In this document: piece after piece, positions 26,672 through 36,077 of the stretch | Layout of the letters: every line of letters starts with the position of its first letter | Position numbering within the stretch: the stretch's first letter is position 1 | Source of the DNA: Nitrospira sp. | GTDB taxonomy: Bacteria > Nitrospirota > Nitrospiria > Nitrospirales > Nitrospiraceae | Direction: 5' to 3' | DNA length: 38,550 nt | Assembly: GCA_023248215.1 (NCBI GenBank) | Contig: JAHFEW010000034.1 | Location: 4,059-42,608 of the forward strand | Translations under genes and position numbers: made by a program | Notes under the pieces: model-generated | Told to the model about the DNA's origin: nothing | The model's database searches: none | Seen by the model: only the letters and a program-made list of their open reading frames with translations

Positions 26672-27413
26672 TCAGAATTTAAATGCGTCCTTGGGTTTAG
26701 CAACCTCGAAAGGCCAGCCACTGATCCAATCCAGCATATCGTGCCACCGGCTCATGCCACGATTACTCTGGTAGCTTGTCCCCGTATGCACGTACAGTCT
26801 AAAATTTCCTGTTACCAGCAAATAAGCAGCAGACCATGCTTCATTTGGAATCGCGACAAAAACGGCAAATAGTGGCTGCAAAAAGTGAGATAACGTTTTG
26901 TTTATCTTTTTTATGAACTTCCAGCGTACGTTCCATCCCTCTTGGTCGTTGTAGATCGCGATAAAACAAACGCCCTCTTTCGGCCACCCGCTGATGGGTA
27001 TTATCGATGGCTTCCCACATCATGCCGGTGTGGTGCAGCACACCCCAGGAGTAGACGATGTCGAAATTGCCCAGGGATACCAGGTAGCCTTCGTCGAGAG
27101 CCGAGGCTCGCTCGACAGTCCATTGTTCATCGCATGGAAAGTAGCGCCGCTTCAATTTGGCGGTGCAGCCTACAGAATCATGATCGAAATCGAAGGAATG
27201 AACCCTTGCTCCCGATTGCCTTGCAGCCAGAGAAGACAAGCCGCTGCCAGAACCGATATTTAGAAATGTCATTCCGGCAAGAGCGTCCAGCTCTAACGTC
27301 TGGAGCGGGGAGTCTTGAGCTGCAACGATTCTTTCATCATTAAGGAGTGTAAGAAAATTTCTCCAGTTCCTACCGAACTTAAAGCGTCTTTCAGATTGGG
27401 CTTTTGGGGCCAT
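26672..27413 (-). pseudogene. Class I SAM methyltransferase, broken by a one-base frameshift
   Basis: The N-terminal part starts at ATG 27413, with GGAG about 8 bases upstream, and shows the SAM motif FLNIGSGSGLSSLAARQSGA and YSWGVLHHTG. After residue 149, reading continues sensibly only in the next frame (LFIAIYNDQEGW, AVFVAIPNEAWSA, WPFEVAKP to a stop at 26672). The break sits in a run of four A/T pairs at 26963-26966, where three would restore the frame. The intact protein would be about 246 residues. Related EPS-locus methyltransferases modify a sugar or a lipid carrier. Either the gene is newly inactive or the base is a sequencing error. Confidence 0.82.
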
Positions 27414-27656
27414 CCCCCCTGCTCTCCGATTAAGTTCTCCGGAAAGTTTGTTGAGGGGAAGCCAACCAGACAAACCCGGTAATAGGGTCGCCTTTGCATG
27501 TGCCTAACCGGAAAGTCTTTGCCAGGATTCATGCCATCACGATCTCGTCTGGGTTAAAAGATACTCAAACAAGTTTTCAAGATTCTTTCAGCTTTTTTGA
27601 TGATTCTCGGCAACATCAAATTCACAATATCCGATTCCTGGCTGCTATACCTATTT

Positions 27657-29030
27657 CTACCCTCGTCCAGCCGCCTTCTCCCTTATCAATCGCAATGAAA
27701 CAAACACCAGGAAAGAGCATGATATGAAATACATCAGACTTGTAGCCAAGGCGATGCCCACCACTCCAAACCGCTGCATTAAGACATAACTTAAAATAAT
27801 GCACATGGCGAGGTTGATAGCGTTGCCCCACAACATCAACTGGTTGGCCTTTAAGGCTGATATTACGCGTGAAAACAGCATGCCCAGTACATACAGCGGG
27901 AGTTGCAATACGCACATCGCCTGCACCAAACCCACTAACTGAGTATCCGCTGCCGTGAATGCGCCCCGCTGAAAAAACGCTGCAATCACTGGTTCTGAGA
28001 AGTAAATTAAGGCGAGTGTCAGTGGGAGCGTGGTCATAAGAAGCAACCGCGAATATATGAGTAGGGTACGCCGTAGCCCATTCCAATCCATCATCGTAAC
28101 CATCCTGGAGAAATGGGGAAGGACAGCTGTGCTCACAGCCACAGCCCCGATCCCAAGGATAAGATTCGTGACCTTGCTCCCATAGGCTAAGACGGACACA
28201 CTTCCAGGATCAAGCATAGTTGCCATAGATTGAGTCACCACGCTTGTGCCACTCATTAAGAATGCGCTGGCCACCATTGGAGCATACTGCCCTAACACCT
28301 GTTTAACGGCAGGACTCGTCCCGCACCACCGGGGAACCAGAGAGACTCCTGCTCGTATCAATCCCCATCCTAAAAAACACGTTTCAATCAGCGCTCCGCC
28401 AACTGCTCCTCCTACAAGGGCGTAGCTGCCCCAATGTTCTGCCAAGGCAACCACCAGGGTCACCGTGACAATTGGGGTGGCTACCGGAACCACGGCCGCT
28501 AACACAAACCGGTTTTCTGCATTTAAAATCGCGCCCCAGGTCGTGGCTACCCCACTAAAGACAAGGGTGGAGAGCAACGCATAGTATAGTGAATGAGTAA
28601 GAGCCAGCTTTTCGTCTGCAAACCCAGATGCCACAAGCGGAAGAATAGACGAGGCAGCAAGTGCCAAAAGGGCTGACAGGGCCACAAGGAAGCTGACGCT
28701 TAGAATCATCACGCTCGACAACACACGCTGAGCCGCCCTCTGCCCCTCTTGTTCCCGTACCTGAATGTAGGTGGGGATCAGCGCTGAATTAAACGACCCT
28801 CCGATTATAGTAATGGCAAATTGAGGCAGAAGGAACGCGATCAGAAATGCATCTAAGTCGTCACTCGTACCGAATTGGTACGCAACAGCAATCTCCTTGG
28901 CAACAGCGGCAAGTTTAACCAGGACGGTCAAGCCACCCACCGTGATCATGGCCGCAAAGATACGACGGTTGACCGATCGTTCCTGCCATGTGCTCCACCA
29001 GTTCAGGCCGAGTTGAAGGACACTGTTCAT
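27657..29030 (-). CDS. MurJ/MviN-like lipid-linked oligosaccharide flippase
   Basis: This is a 457-residue polytopic protein with about 12-14 hydrophobic helices. It has MviN/MurJ family features: an early FGTSDDLDAFLIAFLLP segment, SALIPTYI in helix 3, TVLPHFSRM-like VLPHFSRMV, and FFQRGAFT-A-DT. Family members flip lipid II or lipid-linked repeat units across the inner membrane. The position between the Wzc-like gene and the glycosyltransferases makes a Wzx-type role in EPS more likely than peptidoglycan synthesis. It is shorter than typical MurJ (about 510 residues). Confidence 0.88.
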   Translation of the reverse strand: MNSVLQLGLNWWSTWQERSVNRRIFAAMITVGGLTVLVKLAAVAKEIAVAYQFGTSDDLDAFLIAFLLPQFAITIIGGSFNSALIPTYIQVREQEGQRAAQRVLSSVMILSVSFLVALSALLALAASSILPLVASGFADEKLALTHSLYYALLSTLVFSGVATTWGAILNAENRFVLAAVVPVATPIVTVTLVVALAEHWGSYALVGGAVGGALIETCFLGWGLIRAGVSLVPRWCGTSPAVKQVLGQYAPMVASAFLMSGTSVVTQSMATMLDPGSVSVLAYGSKVTNLILGIGAVAVSTAVLPHFSRMVTMMDWNGLRRTLLIYSRLLLMTTLPLTLALIYFSEPVIAAFFQRGAFTAADTQLVGLVQAMCVLQLPLYVLGMLFSRVISALKANQLMLWGNAINLAMCIILSYVLMQRFGVVGIALATSLMYFISCSFLVFVSLRLIREKAAGRG

Positions 29031-29165
29031 GTTGCACTAGCACCCAAACGTCTCGCAGGTTCCTGGAAAATGTCTGATCGATCTCTCATGTCTCCTCTGC
29101 TGTGTGCGTCTGGCATCCCGAACGACGGTCATGCGTGTCACCAGAGGATCGCCATGCACGGGTCA

Positions 29166-31409
29166 CTAGAGATTGGAAGAGGAAGTCGGTGGGTCAGATA
29201 CATAACAGTAGTACGGGTTAGCGGGGACTCTGGCTTTCTGCAGAACGATGCCCAGTATTTTCCCTCCCGCAGCCGTTAGACGTTGGATCGCCAACCGACA
29301 GGCTGCCCGGGTTGTCTGACCTGCACTGACGACCAAGAGAACGCCATCGACCTGGGTTGCTAGAACCACAGGATCAGTGACGGGAAGCACCGGCGGAGCG
29401 TCCAGAATTATGTGGTACCCTTCTTGTCGGCACCAATTCAGAAGATGGCTCATCTGTTTGGAGTGGAGCAATTCCGAAGGATTGGATGGGCGGTTCCCTC
29501 GGGGAATCACCGACAGGTTGCCGATTTCGGTCTGATGAATAATCTCTTCAAGTTCAGCCCGTCCAGCCAGGAAATCAGCTAGGCCTCTTGTGTTCCTTCC
29601 CTCACGTTGGACCCCATGGATGTGATCGTGAGCGGGTTTCCTAAAATCCGTATCAATCAGCAAGACTCGCGTATTCTCCAACTGAGCCACTGCCATCGCG
29701 AGATTCACTGAAAGAGTGGTCTTCCCCTCACTTTCCCCGGGGCTTGTTATGAGAACACAGGATGGCAACTCGCTGGGACTAGACAGCAACACATTGGTCC
29801 GGATGATGCGCACACTTTCAGCTGTGGCGCCTGAGGATTGGTCGGTGAGGAGATGCGCTCTGTTTGCAGTATCGGTTTTCGGCAAGAGTGGCATCACACC
29901 TAACAATGAGATCCTGGGCAGATATCGCTCCACATCGTCGGGCCCCTTGAGGGTCCGGTCACGAACTTCGAGGAAAAGAGCGAGCCCAACCCCTGTCATG
30001 AGCCCTACCAGAAGACCCAGTAGGATGTTTAACTGTTTCTTGGGTTTGACTGGGATGGAGCTTGGCACCGCAGGGTCGGCGAGATACACATTGCCGGTTC
30101 TCAGTCCAGCCGAGAGGTCGGCTTCTTTCGTCTGTTTCAGGAACATGTCGTATAAATGTTGACTGCTTTCGGCCTCCCGTTCCAAAATGCTGTACTCAAT
30201 TTCGTACTGTTCGAGCTTTATTTTTTCGTGCCTGTGACGCCCGGCTGCTTCCTTAATGGCTCGTACACGACCAAGCGCCGCGTCATACTCGTGTTTCACC
30301 GAGTCGAAAATTTTCTGAACCTCTTGTCGTATCCGTTCACGGAGATCCTGCAGCTCCGCTTTTGCCCGAGCCAGCTTGGGATGAAGGGAACCATACTTAT
30401 CCGTCAGCTCAGCTACCTGGCCTGACGCTCTGATTTCCTGCGCTCGTAGCGTTTGAATCAGCGGAGAACTCAAGACCTCGGTCGAGGCATCCAAACTCGA
30501 CCAGTCTATCTCTATCGTTCCGTTCTTGTCGGTCCGGTTACGCAACACCGATTGAATTTGTTCTAAACGCGATTGAGCTTCGGCCTTCTTCATTTCCGCC
30601 TTGACAAGCTCCGTATCCAATTCGCTGTTCGTTTGAGCGGTGAGTGTTTGCCGTTCGCGTCCTCCTAGCAACCCATGCTTCACGCGAAATAGATACAGCG
30701 TCTGTTGAGAGGCTTCAGCTTTTTTGCGCAACTCATCGAGATGGGTGGTAAACCACTGGGCGGCCTTTTCCTTCGAATGCGAATTCAGATCCTGGGTGCG
30801 TTCGATATAGACCGAGGCCAGCGTATTGGCGACGAGGGCGGCAAATTTGGGGTCCTCAGAAGTCGCGATGATATGAGCCAACCTTGCGCCTCGGATCGGC
30901 ATGATCTCAATGCTCTTGGTAAACCGCTTAACCAATCGATCTTCAGCCTCTTCCGGAGTCATCTCAGGCACCCCCTTGGCCGAAGCCAAGAATTCCTGGA
31001 ACGCAGCTGGCATCACTCGCACAAACATCGATGATATGGCAGAGGGTTTCGTCTTGTATTCCGGCTGCTCGGGCAGATGAAGAAGCTGTGCCGTTCGTTG
31101 AAGAACAAAATGACTTTTCATTAATTCAAACTGAGTCTGAAAGTATTCCGGACTGTAGTCCGGATGATAATAGGCCTTCTCCTTTTCCAAACCCCCAGGC
31201 CCTTCTTGGTCGATGACCACAGTGGCCTTCGCCTGATACAGCGGCGTCTGCATGTATGACCAGCCCCCCGCAACTCCTGCGAACCCAATAGCTACAGCGA
31301 CAATTAACCATACGCGCTGCCTAAAGACATCGGCATATTCGGCAAGGGTCTTCTCCGGGCCGTCAGCTTGGACTGATTCGAACGGAAGCATGTCAATATT
31401 ACGATTCAT
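29166..31409 (-). CDS. Wzc-like chain-length regulator and tyrosine autokinase
   Basis: This is a 747-residue protein. A Wzz domain with a first membrane helix (33-52) is followed by a long coiled-coil periplasmic region (about 210-430), a GNVR segment and a second membrane helix (about 459-480). A C-terminal CpsD/CapB-type BY-kinase follows: Walker A TSPGESEGKTTLS (555-567), Walker A' VLLIDTDFRKP (582-592), Walker B IILDAPP (667-673). The C-terminus carries a short tyrosine cluster, PYYCY (732-736), a likely autophosphorylation site. It would control polymer length and open the export channel. AAGGA lies 8 bases before the ATG, and the gene follows the barrel gene by 15 bases. Confidence 0.93.
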   Translation of the reverse strand: MNRNIDMLPFESVQADGPEKTLAEYADVFRQRVWLIVAVAIGFAGVAGGWSYMQTPLYQAKATVVIDQEGPGGLEKEKAYYHPDYSPEYFQTQFELMKSHFVLQRTAQLLHLPEQPEYKTKPSAISSMFVRVMPAAFQEFLASAKGVPEMTPEEAEDRLVKRFTKSIEIMPIRGARLAHIIATSEDPKFAALVANTLASVYIERTQDLNSHSKEKAAQWFTTHLDELRKKAEASQQTLYLFRVKHGLLGGRERQTLTAQTNSELDTELVKAEMKKAEAQSRLEQIQSVLRNRTDKNGTIEIDWSSLDASTEVLSSPLIQTLRAQEIRASGQVAELTDKYGSLHPKLARAKAELQDLRERIRQEVQKIFDSVKHEYDAALGRVRAIKEAAGRHRHEKIKLEQYEIEYSILEREAESSQHLYDMFLKQTKEADLSAGLRTGNVYLADPAVPSSIPVKPKKQLNILLGLLVGLMTGVGLALFLEVRDRTLKGPDDVERYLPRISLLGVMPLLPKTDTANRAHLLTDQSSGATAESVRIIRTNVLLSSPSELPSCVLITSPGESEGKTTLSVNLAMAVAQLENTRVLLIDTDFRKPAHDHIHGVQREGRNTRGLADFLAGRAELEEIIHQTEIGNLSVIPRGNRPSNPSELLHSKQMSHLLNWCRQEGYHIILDAPPVLPVTDPVVLATQVDGVLLVVSAGQTTRAACRLAIQRLTAAGGKILGIVLQKARVPANPYYCYVSDPPTSSSNL

Positions 31410-31424
31410 TAGTTAGTCCTTGTT

Positions 31425-32873
31425 TCAAAACACCATCTGCGCAGACACCATGAAAGTGTTTGCATGGTATTTAAACTGATCTTGAGTTGAACTTCTGTCC
31501 TCAAAGATGTATTGGAACCCGAGCCCTAACCATTTTACGGCACGATATTTCACTCCAACAGCAACATTCTTTATGAGATCGGTCCTGTCGAATCCCGTTG
31601 TTGTGCTGGAAGCACCGGTAAATTTATCCTGCTCTACCCCCAGGTTGAGGGTTAACGTCGTGCTATCGGTCAACGTGTGGCTGGCCCCGAGGTTCACCCC
31701 GGTTGTCACATAGAACAGAGAGCCGAACACAACTATCTGTTGGATGGTGCGGTACGGCTGCAGACTGATCGTCAGCAATGATGTCGGCTTCCAATTTAGA
31801 TTTCCCATAAAAAAGAAATTCCCATAGGAATCTTTCTCCCTAGTAAACTGACTCAGCACCGGACCAGGCTGAATGACCTGAGCGCGAGTATATTTCAAGT
31901 GCTGATATCCGACCAGAATCTGTCCGGAAATCAACTCGCTCGGGTTCCACGTTGCTCCCCCATTGATCTGATACATGTCACTGTCGAGATTCTTGTTTTG
32001 GTCATAAATCGATTGGATGACTCCGACATTGGCCAGTACAGACGTTTTGCCCGTGGCATTGCCCGAAAACGTCATCCCGACATTGTTAATCAAAACGTCT
32101 CGAAAGATGCCCTGGTTATTATTCAGCATATTCCAGCGCATCGTTTGCGCGTTCAGCCTGACCGAGGATTGAGCCCCAACATATTCAGCCTGACCAGTGA
32201 AGCTATTGGTCGCCCATTTATTCACCTCGACAGCCTGGTTGTCCACCGCGGACCCTCTTGGATCATGTCCGAGCTTATGCTCGCCTTGCAGATCAAGTTT
32301 GAGGCCGCCTGGAAAATCGAATTTGAATCTTCCGGACGCGGTCTGATCCTGGACATCGTTCGACGAAGTGCGTTGGTAGTACTGAATATTGGTACGGTAA
32401 TCGATGAGGAAGCTATGGAATCCGCCGAACGGCAATTGTGCCTGGATGCCTGGTCCAAGGGTGGTCACAAAGTCACCCTTTCTACTGGTGTTGGTCCTGA
32501 ACACATTATCGGTGTACATTTGGGCTGCCCCCACGAACGGGTGTAGCCGGAGTGGGCCCACCAACACCCCGTCATCGGGAATGACTTGAGACAACCCTCC
32601 TGGGTAGAGAGGATAATAACCCGTGAGGGGCCATTCCGGGGTCAAGTAAAGAGCTCCAAAGAGGGCCGGATTGGCGAACTGAGACAAATAAGCCCACCCT
32701 GCTCCACCAAAGAGGGGCACTTGGCTTTGAGGAAGACCACTTGGTGCTGGGGGCTGCTGAGCCCAGGTTCTTTCTGCACACAGTACCCCCTGAAGGCAAA
32801 TAATGAGCACAGGGATGATGAGGATAATGAGGGGTCCTGCTCGCCGGGGAGAAGGATTCTTTCTGAATAACAT
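31425..32873 (-). CDS. Outer-membrane beta-barrel protein of the EPS system
   Basis: This is a 482-residue protein. The hydrophobic N-terminus (PLIILIIPVLIICLQGVLCA, ending TWAQ) fits a signal peptide cut near residue 39. The rest alternates polar and hydrophobic residues in strand-like blocks (YGNFFFMGNLNWKP, LTISLQPYRTI, YHANTFMVSAQMVF) and ends in the C-terminal Phe typical of outer-membrane barrels. It resembles the barrel proteins linked to exosortase-type EPS clusters (BBP2-like). It may provide the outer-membrane channel that the short Wza-like protein lacks. The start lies 85 bases after the stop of the disrupted antiterminator gene. Confidence 0.87.
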   Translation of the reverse strand: MLFRKNPSPRRAGPLIILIIPVLIICLQGVLCAERTWAQQPPAPSGLPQSQVPLFGGAGWAYLSQFANPALFGALYLTPEWPLTGYYPLYPGGLSQVIPDDGVLVGPLRLHPFVGAAQMYTDNVFRTNTSRKGDFVTTLGPGIQAQLPFGGFHSFLIDYRTNIQYYQRTSSNDVQDQTASGRFKFDFPGGLKLDLQGEHKLGHDPRGSAVDNQAVEVNKWATNSFTGQAEYVGAQSSVRLNAQTMRWNMLNNNQGIFRDVLINNVGMTFSGNATGKTSVLANVGVIQSIYDQNKNLDSDMYQINGGATWNPSELISGQILVGYQHLKYTRAQVIQPGPVLSQFTREKDSYGNFFFMGNLNWKPTSLLTISLQPYRTIQQIVVFGSLFYVTTGVNLGASHTLTDSTTLTLNLGVEQDKFTGASSTTTGFDRTDLIKNVAVGVKYRAVKWLGLGFQYIFEDRSSTQDQFKYHANTFMVSAQMVF

Positions 32874-33186
32874 CTTTATACAAACGGATCAAGCTGGAGC
32901 ATTTCCACTCCTGCCTTCTGGCTTCCCAGTGCAATGACTATGATGGGTCACACTCAGTTCAATTGATAGCTTGCAAGCTGATCGGCGACCCGCTCGCCCT
33001 CACGGGACTTTCCAGTGCCACCACATCGTCAGCGTCGATCCTCACCGTTGCGCCTTGCTGAATGAGCTGCACGCCAATAACCACATAGTGATGACCCTCC
33101 CTGCGGATCAGGCGACCTCTGATGCCCGCTAAAGGTCCCTTCGTGATTTCAACGAGTGACCTTCCCCCAATTCCGTGGACACCCGG

Positions 33187-34050
33187 TTAAGCCACAGCCG
33201 CCCTCGCTTCGAACTCGGCCGGGGAGTCATAGCCGAGGGTCGAGTGACGACGCTTCCGATTGTAGAACACTTCGATGTACTCGAAAATGTCCTGTGTCGC
33301 TTCTTCACGGGTCGCGTACTGCCGATGGTACACGAGCTCGCGCTTGAGTGTCCCGAAGAAGCTTTCGACACAGGCATTGTCCCAGCAATTACCGGTGCGG
33401 CTCATGCTGGGGGAGATGCCGTGCTCGCCGAGCAGGCGCTGGTAGCTCGTGGCGGCATACTGACTCCCGCGATCTGAGTGGTGCAGGAGTCCTGCGGTGG
33501 GTGTCCGGTTTGCCAGCGCCATGGTGAGGGCCCGCTCGGCCAGCTCCACGGTCAGACGGGAGCCCATCGCCCAGCCGATCACGCGGCGTGAGTACAGATC
33601 GAGGATCACGGCCAGGTAGAGCCAGCCCTCTGTGGTCCAGACGTAGGTGAGGTCCCCGGCCCACACCCGGTTGGGTTGGGCCACTGCGAACTGACGGTTG
33701 AGAGTGTTGGTCGTCACGGGGAACCGATGATGGGACTGCGTCGTGGCGCGCCACTTCTTCACGGTCTTGGCCCGGGTGCCGTGCTGACGCATCAGTCGGG
33801 CCACGCGATGTTCACCGACACGGTGCCCCTGCTTCATCAGGGCATCCCAGATACTGGGACTGCCATAGGTCTCGCGGGACTCTCGATGGATCACCCGGAT
33901 GGCCGAGAGCACGGTCCGGGCCGACACCGAGCGGGGACTCTCCGGCCGTGTGCGCCACGCGTAATAGCCCGCCGCTGAGACCGCGAGGGCGCGGCACATC
34001 AGCCGGATTGGATAGCGACGGTCATGTTCCTGGATCGCGCGGTATCTCAT
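33187..34050 (-). CDS. IS3-family transposase OrfB (DDE integrase core)
   Basis: This is a 287-residue protein. It starts MRYRAIQEHDRRYPIRLMCR (HTH_21-like region), then gives the rve core with WAGDLTYVWT (first Asp), LHHSDRGSQYA (second Asp) and NCWDNACVESFFGTLKRE (Glu), and ends RRHSTLGYDSPAEFE. All three catalytic residues are present. The product would normally be made as an OrfAB fusion by frameshifting from orfA. The ATG overlaps the TGA that ends the shifted orfA frame. Confidence 0.93.
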   Translation of the reverse strand: MRYRAIQEHDRRYPIRLMCRALAVSAAGYYAWRTRPESPRSVSARTVLSAIRVIHRESRETYGSPSIWDALMKQGHRVGEHRVARLMRQHGTRAKTVKKWRATTQSHHRFPVTTNTLNRQFAVAQPNRVWAGDLTYVWTTEGWLYLAVILDLYSRRVIGWAMGSRLTVELAERALTMALANRTPTAGLLHHSDRGSQYAATSYQRLLGEHGISPSMSRTGNCWDNACVESFFGTLKRELVYHRQYATREEATQDIFEYIEVFYNRKRRHSTLGYDSPAEFEARAAVA

Positions 34051-34084
34051 TGGGATTCCCTCGCGAAGAACGCCGCCGCACGTT

Positions 34085-34342
34085 TTAAAAATCCCGTTCC
34101 TGCCGCAGCGTCTCGTTTTCTCGTTTCAGCCGTGTCAGCTCGTCCTGCTCAGCCCGCCCCGCCTGGCGCGTGCGGGCCTGGGATTCGATCTGTTGCTGCT
34201 CGGTCCTCCAGCGGTACAGCACCGTGTCAGAAATCCCGAGTTCCCGGGCCACCTGGGCCACCGGCCGGCCCGATTCCCGCGTGAGCCGGACGGCCTCGGA
34301 CTTGAATGCGTCGGTAAACTGACGTCGCGTGACTTTTAGCAT
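34085..34342 (-). CDS. IS3-family transposase OrfA (HTH protein)
   Basis: The ATG at 34342 has GGAGG 5 bases upstream, better than the ATG at 34360. The product is 85 residues with a helix-turn-helix (VAQVARELGISDTVLYRWR) and a coiled-coil tail (LTRLKRENETLRQERDF). The frame ends at TAA right after a T5A4 run. Reading back one base gives LKRAAAFFARESQ, the normal family ending, up to a TGA that overlaps the orfB start. This is either programmed slippage or loss of one T. Confidence 0.85.
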   Translation of the reverse strand: MLKVTRRQFTDAFKSEAVRLTRESGRPVAQVARELGISDTVLYRWRTEQQQIESQARTRQAGRAEQDELTRLKRENETLRQERDF

Positions 34343-34879
34343 GATGACCTCCGATTTCATAATTCTCCCACTTATGGAGGTATCTATGAAATCAGGGGAG
34401 GGTCAGAGTGTCCCCTCTGGTGTTCCTTCAGACATAGCAACATAGGGGTCACATTTTAGCCCGCTCTTGGTCAGTCTTGTCAGTGCATCGATTTCTTCCT
34501 GAGGCACCGGTTCAGGCTGCCCTTCTCGGCTCACAATGTACGCCACTCCCGGCACGTCCAGCACCGTGATCCGTTCAGGTGCCAAAAATCTTGCGAAGCA
34601 ATACCCCGGAAAGAGCGGCTCCTCGATGAGCTTTTTGCGGTCCTTCCACTGACTCAAGCGCGTGCGCGTGGGAAGCAGTTGTTCGACCCCTTGCTGGCTG
34701 AGACGGTCACGGACCGCTTTTTCATGGCGCGCGCGTGTATGCAGCACGAACCACTGTTTTCCACCGCGAGTTCCACCGTGTTCTCGGTTCTCGATTTCCA
34801 TGTTCATTCGCACCCTTCGCACAACAAGCTCAACTCAAAGATAAAGCTTCGCCCTGCCAGTCACAGAATTGACTTCCAA

Positions 34880-34912
34880 CCTTTAGTAGAAGAAACAGCT
34901 ACTAACTAAAGG
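34880..34912 (-). promoter_or_regulatory. Imperfect hairpin in leader of antiterminator copy A
   Basis: CCTTTAGTAG pairs with CTAC-TAAAGG, with a 4-base bulge. An identical copy lies at 36078-36110. It is about 75 bases before the start codon, so in the 5' leader RNA. Confidence 0.45.
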
Positions 34913-34951
34913 GTGGCCTCTCTTACATGTTCCGCAAGGAGCAGCACAATA

Positions 34952-34963
34952 CCTCTTAAGAGG
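34952..34963. promoter_or_regulatory. 12-bp perfect palindrome upstream of copy A
   Basis: CCTCTTAAGAGG, about 150 bases upstream of the start codon, repeated at 36150-36161. It could be an operator for a dimeric regulator. Confidence 0.4.
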
Positions 34964-34970
34964 CACATTT

Positions 34971-35099
34971 ATAATCAACAGGGCCTTCAAGTCTCCTCCG
35001 CATCTGTATTACCCCCTGTTATTCATGATGATTTCTCATAATGCTGTGCCGACACCACGCGAAACTGGCGCATAGAAGCACAAAAACTAATCTCGATCC
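34971..35099. other. Diverged copy of the region upstream of antiterminator copy B
   Basis: This stretch aligns loosely with 36169-36290 (shared TTATTCAT and TTCATAA blocks) and has no gene. Confidence 0.45.
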
Positions 35100-35352
35100 T
35101 GGAATTGCTGGGACAACACGGTGGTAGAGTGCTTCTTCGTTATGCGGAAGGCAAGGCTTATTTAGGGGCGGCTGCACTACACTCGGTGGAATCTAAGAAC
35201 AGAGTATTGAATATTTGAGAGTCTGTTGCACAAACTCGATTTTGTGTTTCCACAGGCTTAAGGGAGTTGACAATCGGTCCAGGGTCAAACTTGATCTTGG
35301 GTTATCTCAGCCACATGGAGTTCAAGCAGCCTGCCGAGCATTCTATTTAGTT
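35100..35352 (+). pseudogene. IS3-family OrfB remnant between the antiterminator copies
   Basis: The sequence reads WNCWDNTVVECFF, matching the NCWDN-x-x-x-ESFF block around the catalytic Glu of IS3 transposases. It then runs through frame breaks to ILGYLSHMEFKQ, matching the family C-terminal TLGYLSP-x-EFE. The middle is deleted and stops are present. Confidence 0.7.
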
Positions 35353-35417
35353 GAGATTGGTTCGCTGCTCAGATTTGTGGTAGCTCTGCGAGCGAAGGTT
35401 ACTGCTCGTAAAACGAA

Positions 35418-36005
35418 CTACTGTAGGCTGAGCAGCGCTCCGCTTGCCTTCACGGGGTTTTCCAGCGCCACCACATCGGCCGCATCGATTCTCACCGTGG
35501 CACCTTGCTGAATGAGCTGTACACCAATGACCACACAGTGATACCCCTCTCTACGGATCAGGCGGCCTTTGATGCCCGCTAAAGGTCCCTTCGTGATTTC
35601 AACGAGTGTCCCCTCTGGTGTTCCTTCAGACATAGCAACATAGGGGTCACATTTTAGCCCGCTCTTGGTCAGTCTTGTCAGTGCATCGATTTCTTCCTGA
35701 GGCACCGGTTCAGGCTGCCCTTCTCGGCTCACAATGTACGCCACTCCCGGCACGTCCAGCACCGTGATCCGTTCAGGTGCCAAAAATCTTGCGAAGCAAT
35801 ACCCCGGAAAGAGCGGCTCCTCGATGAGCTTTTTGCGGTCCTTCCACTGACTCAAGCGCGTGCGCGTGGGAAGCAGTTGTTCGACCCCTTGCTGGCTGAG
35901 ACGGTCACGGACCGCTTTTTCATGGCGCGCGCGTGTATGCAGCACGAACCACTGTTTTCCACCGCGAGTTCCACCGTGTTCTCGGTTCTCGATTTCCATG
36001 TTCAT
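35418..36005 (-). CDS. NusG/RfaH/UpxY-like specialised transcription antiterminator, copy B (intact)
   Basis: This is a 195-residue protein. The start is ATG 36005, with AAGGG 5 bases upstream; a GTG five codons earlier has no better site. The NGN domain covers about residues 16-110 (KQWFVLHTRARHEKAVRDRL, EPLFPGYCFARFLAPERI, VAYIVSREGQPEPVP). A linker leads to a KOW domain (about 131-180: TLVEITKGPLAGIKGRLI, GATVRIDAADVVAL). Proteins of this group load on RNA polymerase at the start of long polysaccharide operons and stop premature termination. It is first in line before the roughly 30-kb minus-strand cluster. With copy A broken, it is the only intact one in the window. Confidence 0.92.
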   Translation of the reverse strand: MNMEIENREHGGTRGGKQWFVLHTRARHEKAVRDRLSQQGVEQLLPTRTRLSQWKDRKKLIEEPLFPGYCFARFLAPERITVLDVPGVAYIVSREGQPEPVPQEEIDALTRLTKSGLKCDPYVAMSEGTPEGTLVEITKGPLAGIKGRLIRREGYHCVVIGVQLIQQGATVRIDAADVVALENPVKASGALLSLQ

Positions 36006-36077
36006 TCGCACCCTTCGCACAACAAGCTCAACTCAAAGATAAAGCTTCGCCCTGCCAGTCACAGAATTGACTTCCAA

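Larger units (their letters stand above)
33157..34405 (-). mobile_element. IS3-family insertion sequence, 1249 bp, with 3-bp target duplication
   Basis: The ends are imperfect inverted repeats starting TGACC (left TGACCTTCCCCCAATT, right on the other strand TGACCCTCCCCTGATT). GAG occurs directly outside both ends (33154-33156 and 34406-34408), a 3-bp target duplication as expected for IS3. It carries orfA and orfB on the minus strand and interrupts antiterminator copy A. Confidence 0.92.
32959..34807 (-). pseudogene. NusG/RfaH-like antiterminator, copy A, split by an IS3 element
   Basis: The 5' part is 34409-34807 (NGN domain, KQWFVLHTRARHEKAV and LFPGYCFARFLAP). The 3' part is 32959-33156 (KOW domain, VEITKGPLAGIRGRLIRREG). 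Joined without the IS and one target-site copy they make 597 bases, that is 198 residues plus stop, in frame. Without the insertion it would be an intact specialised NusG paralog directly upstream of the barrel gene. The N-terminal half, now ending YVAMSEGTPEGTL, could still be made but lacks the KOW domain. Confidence 0.88.
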
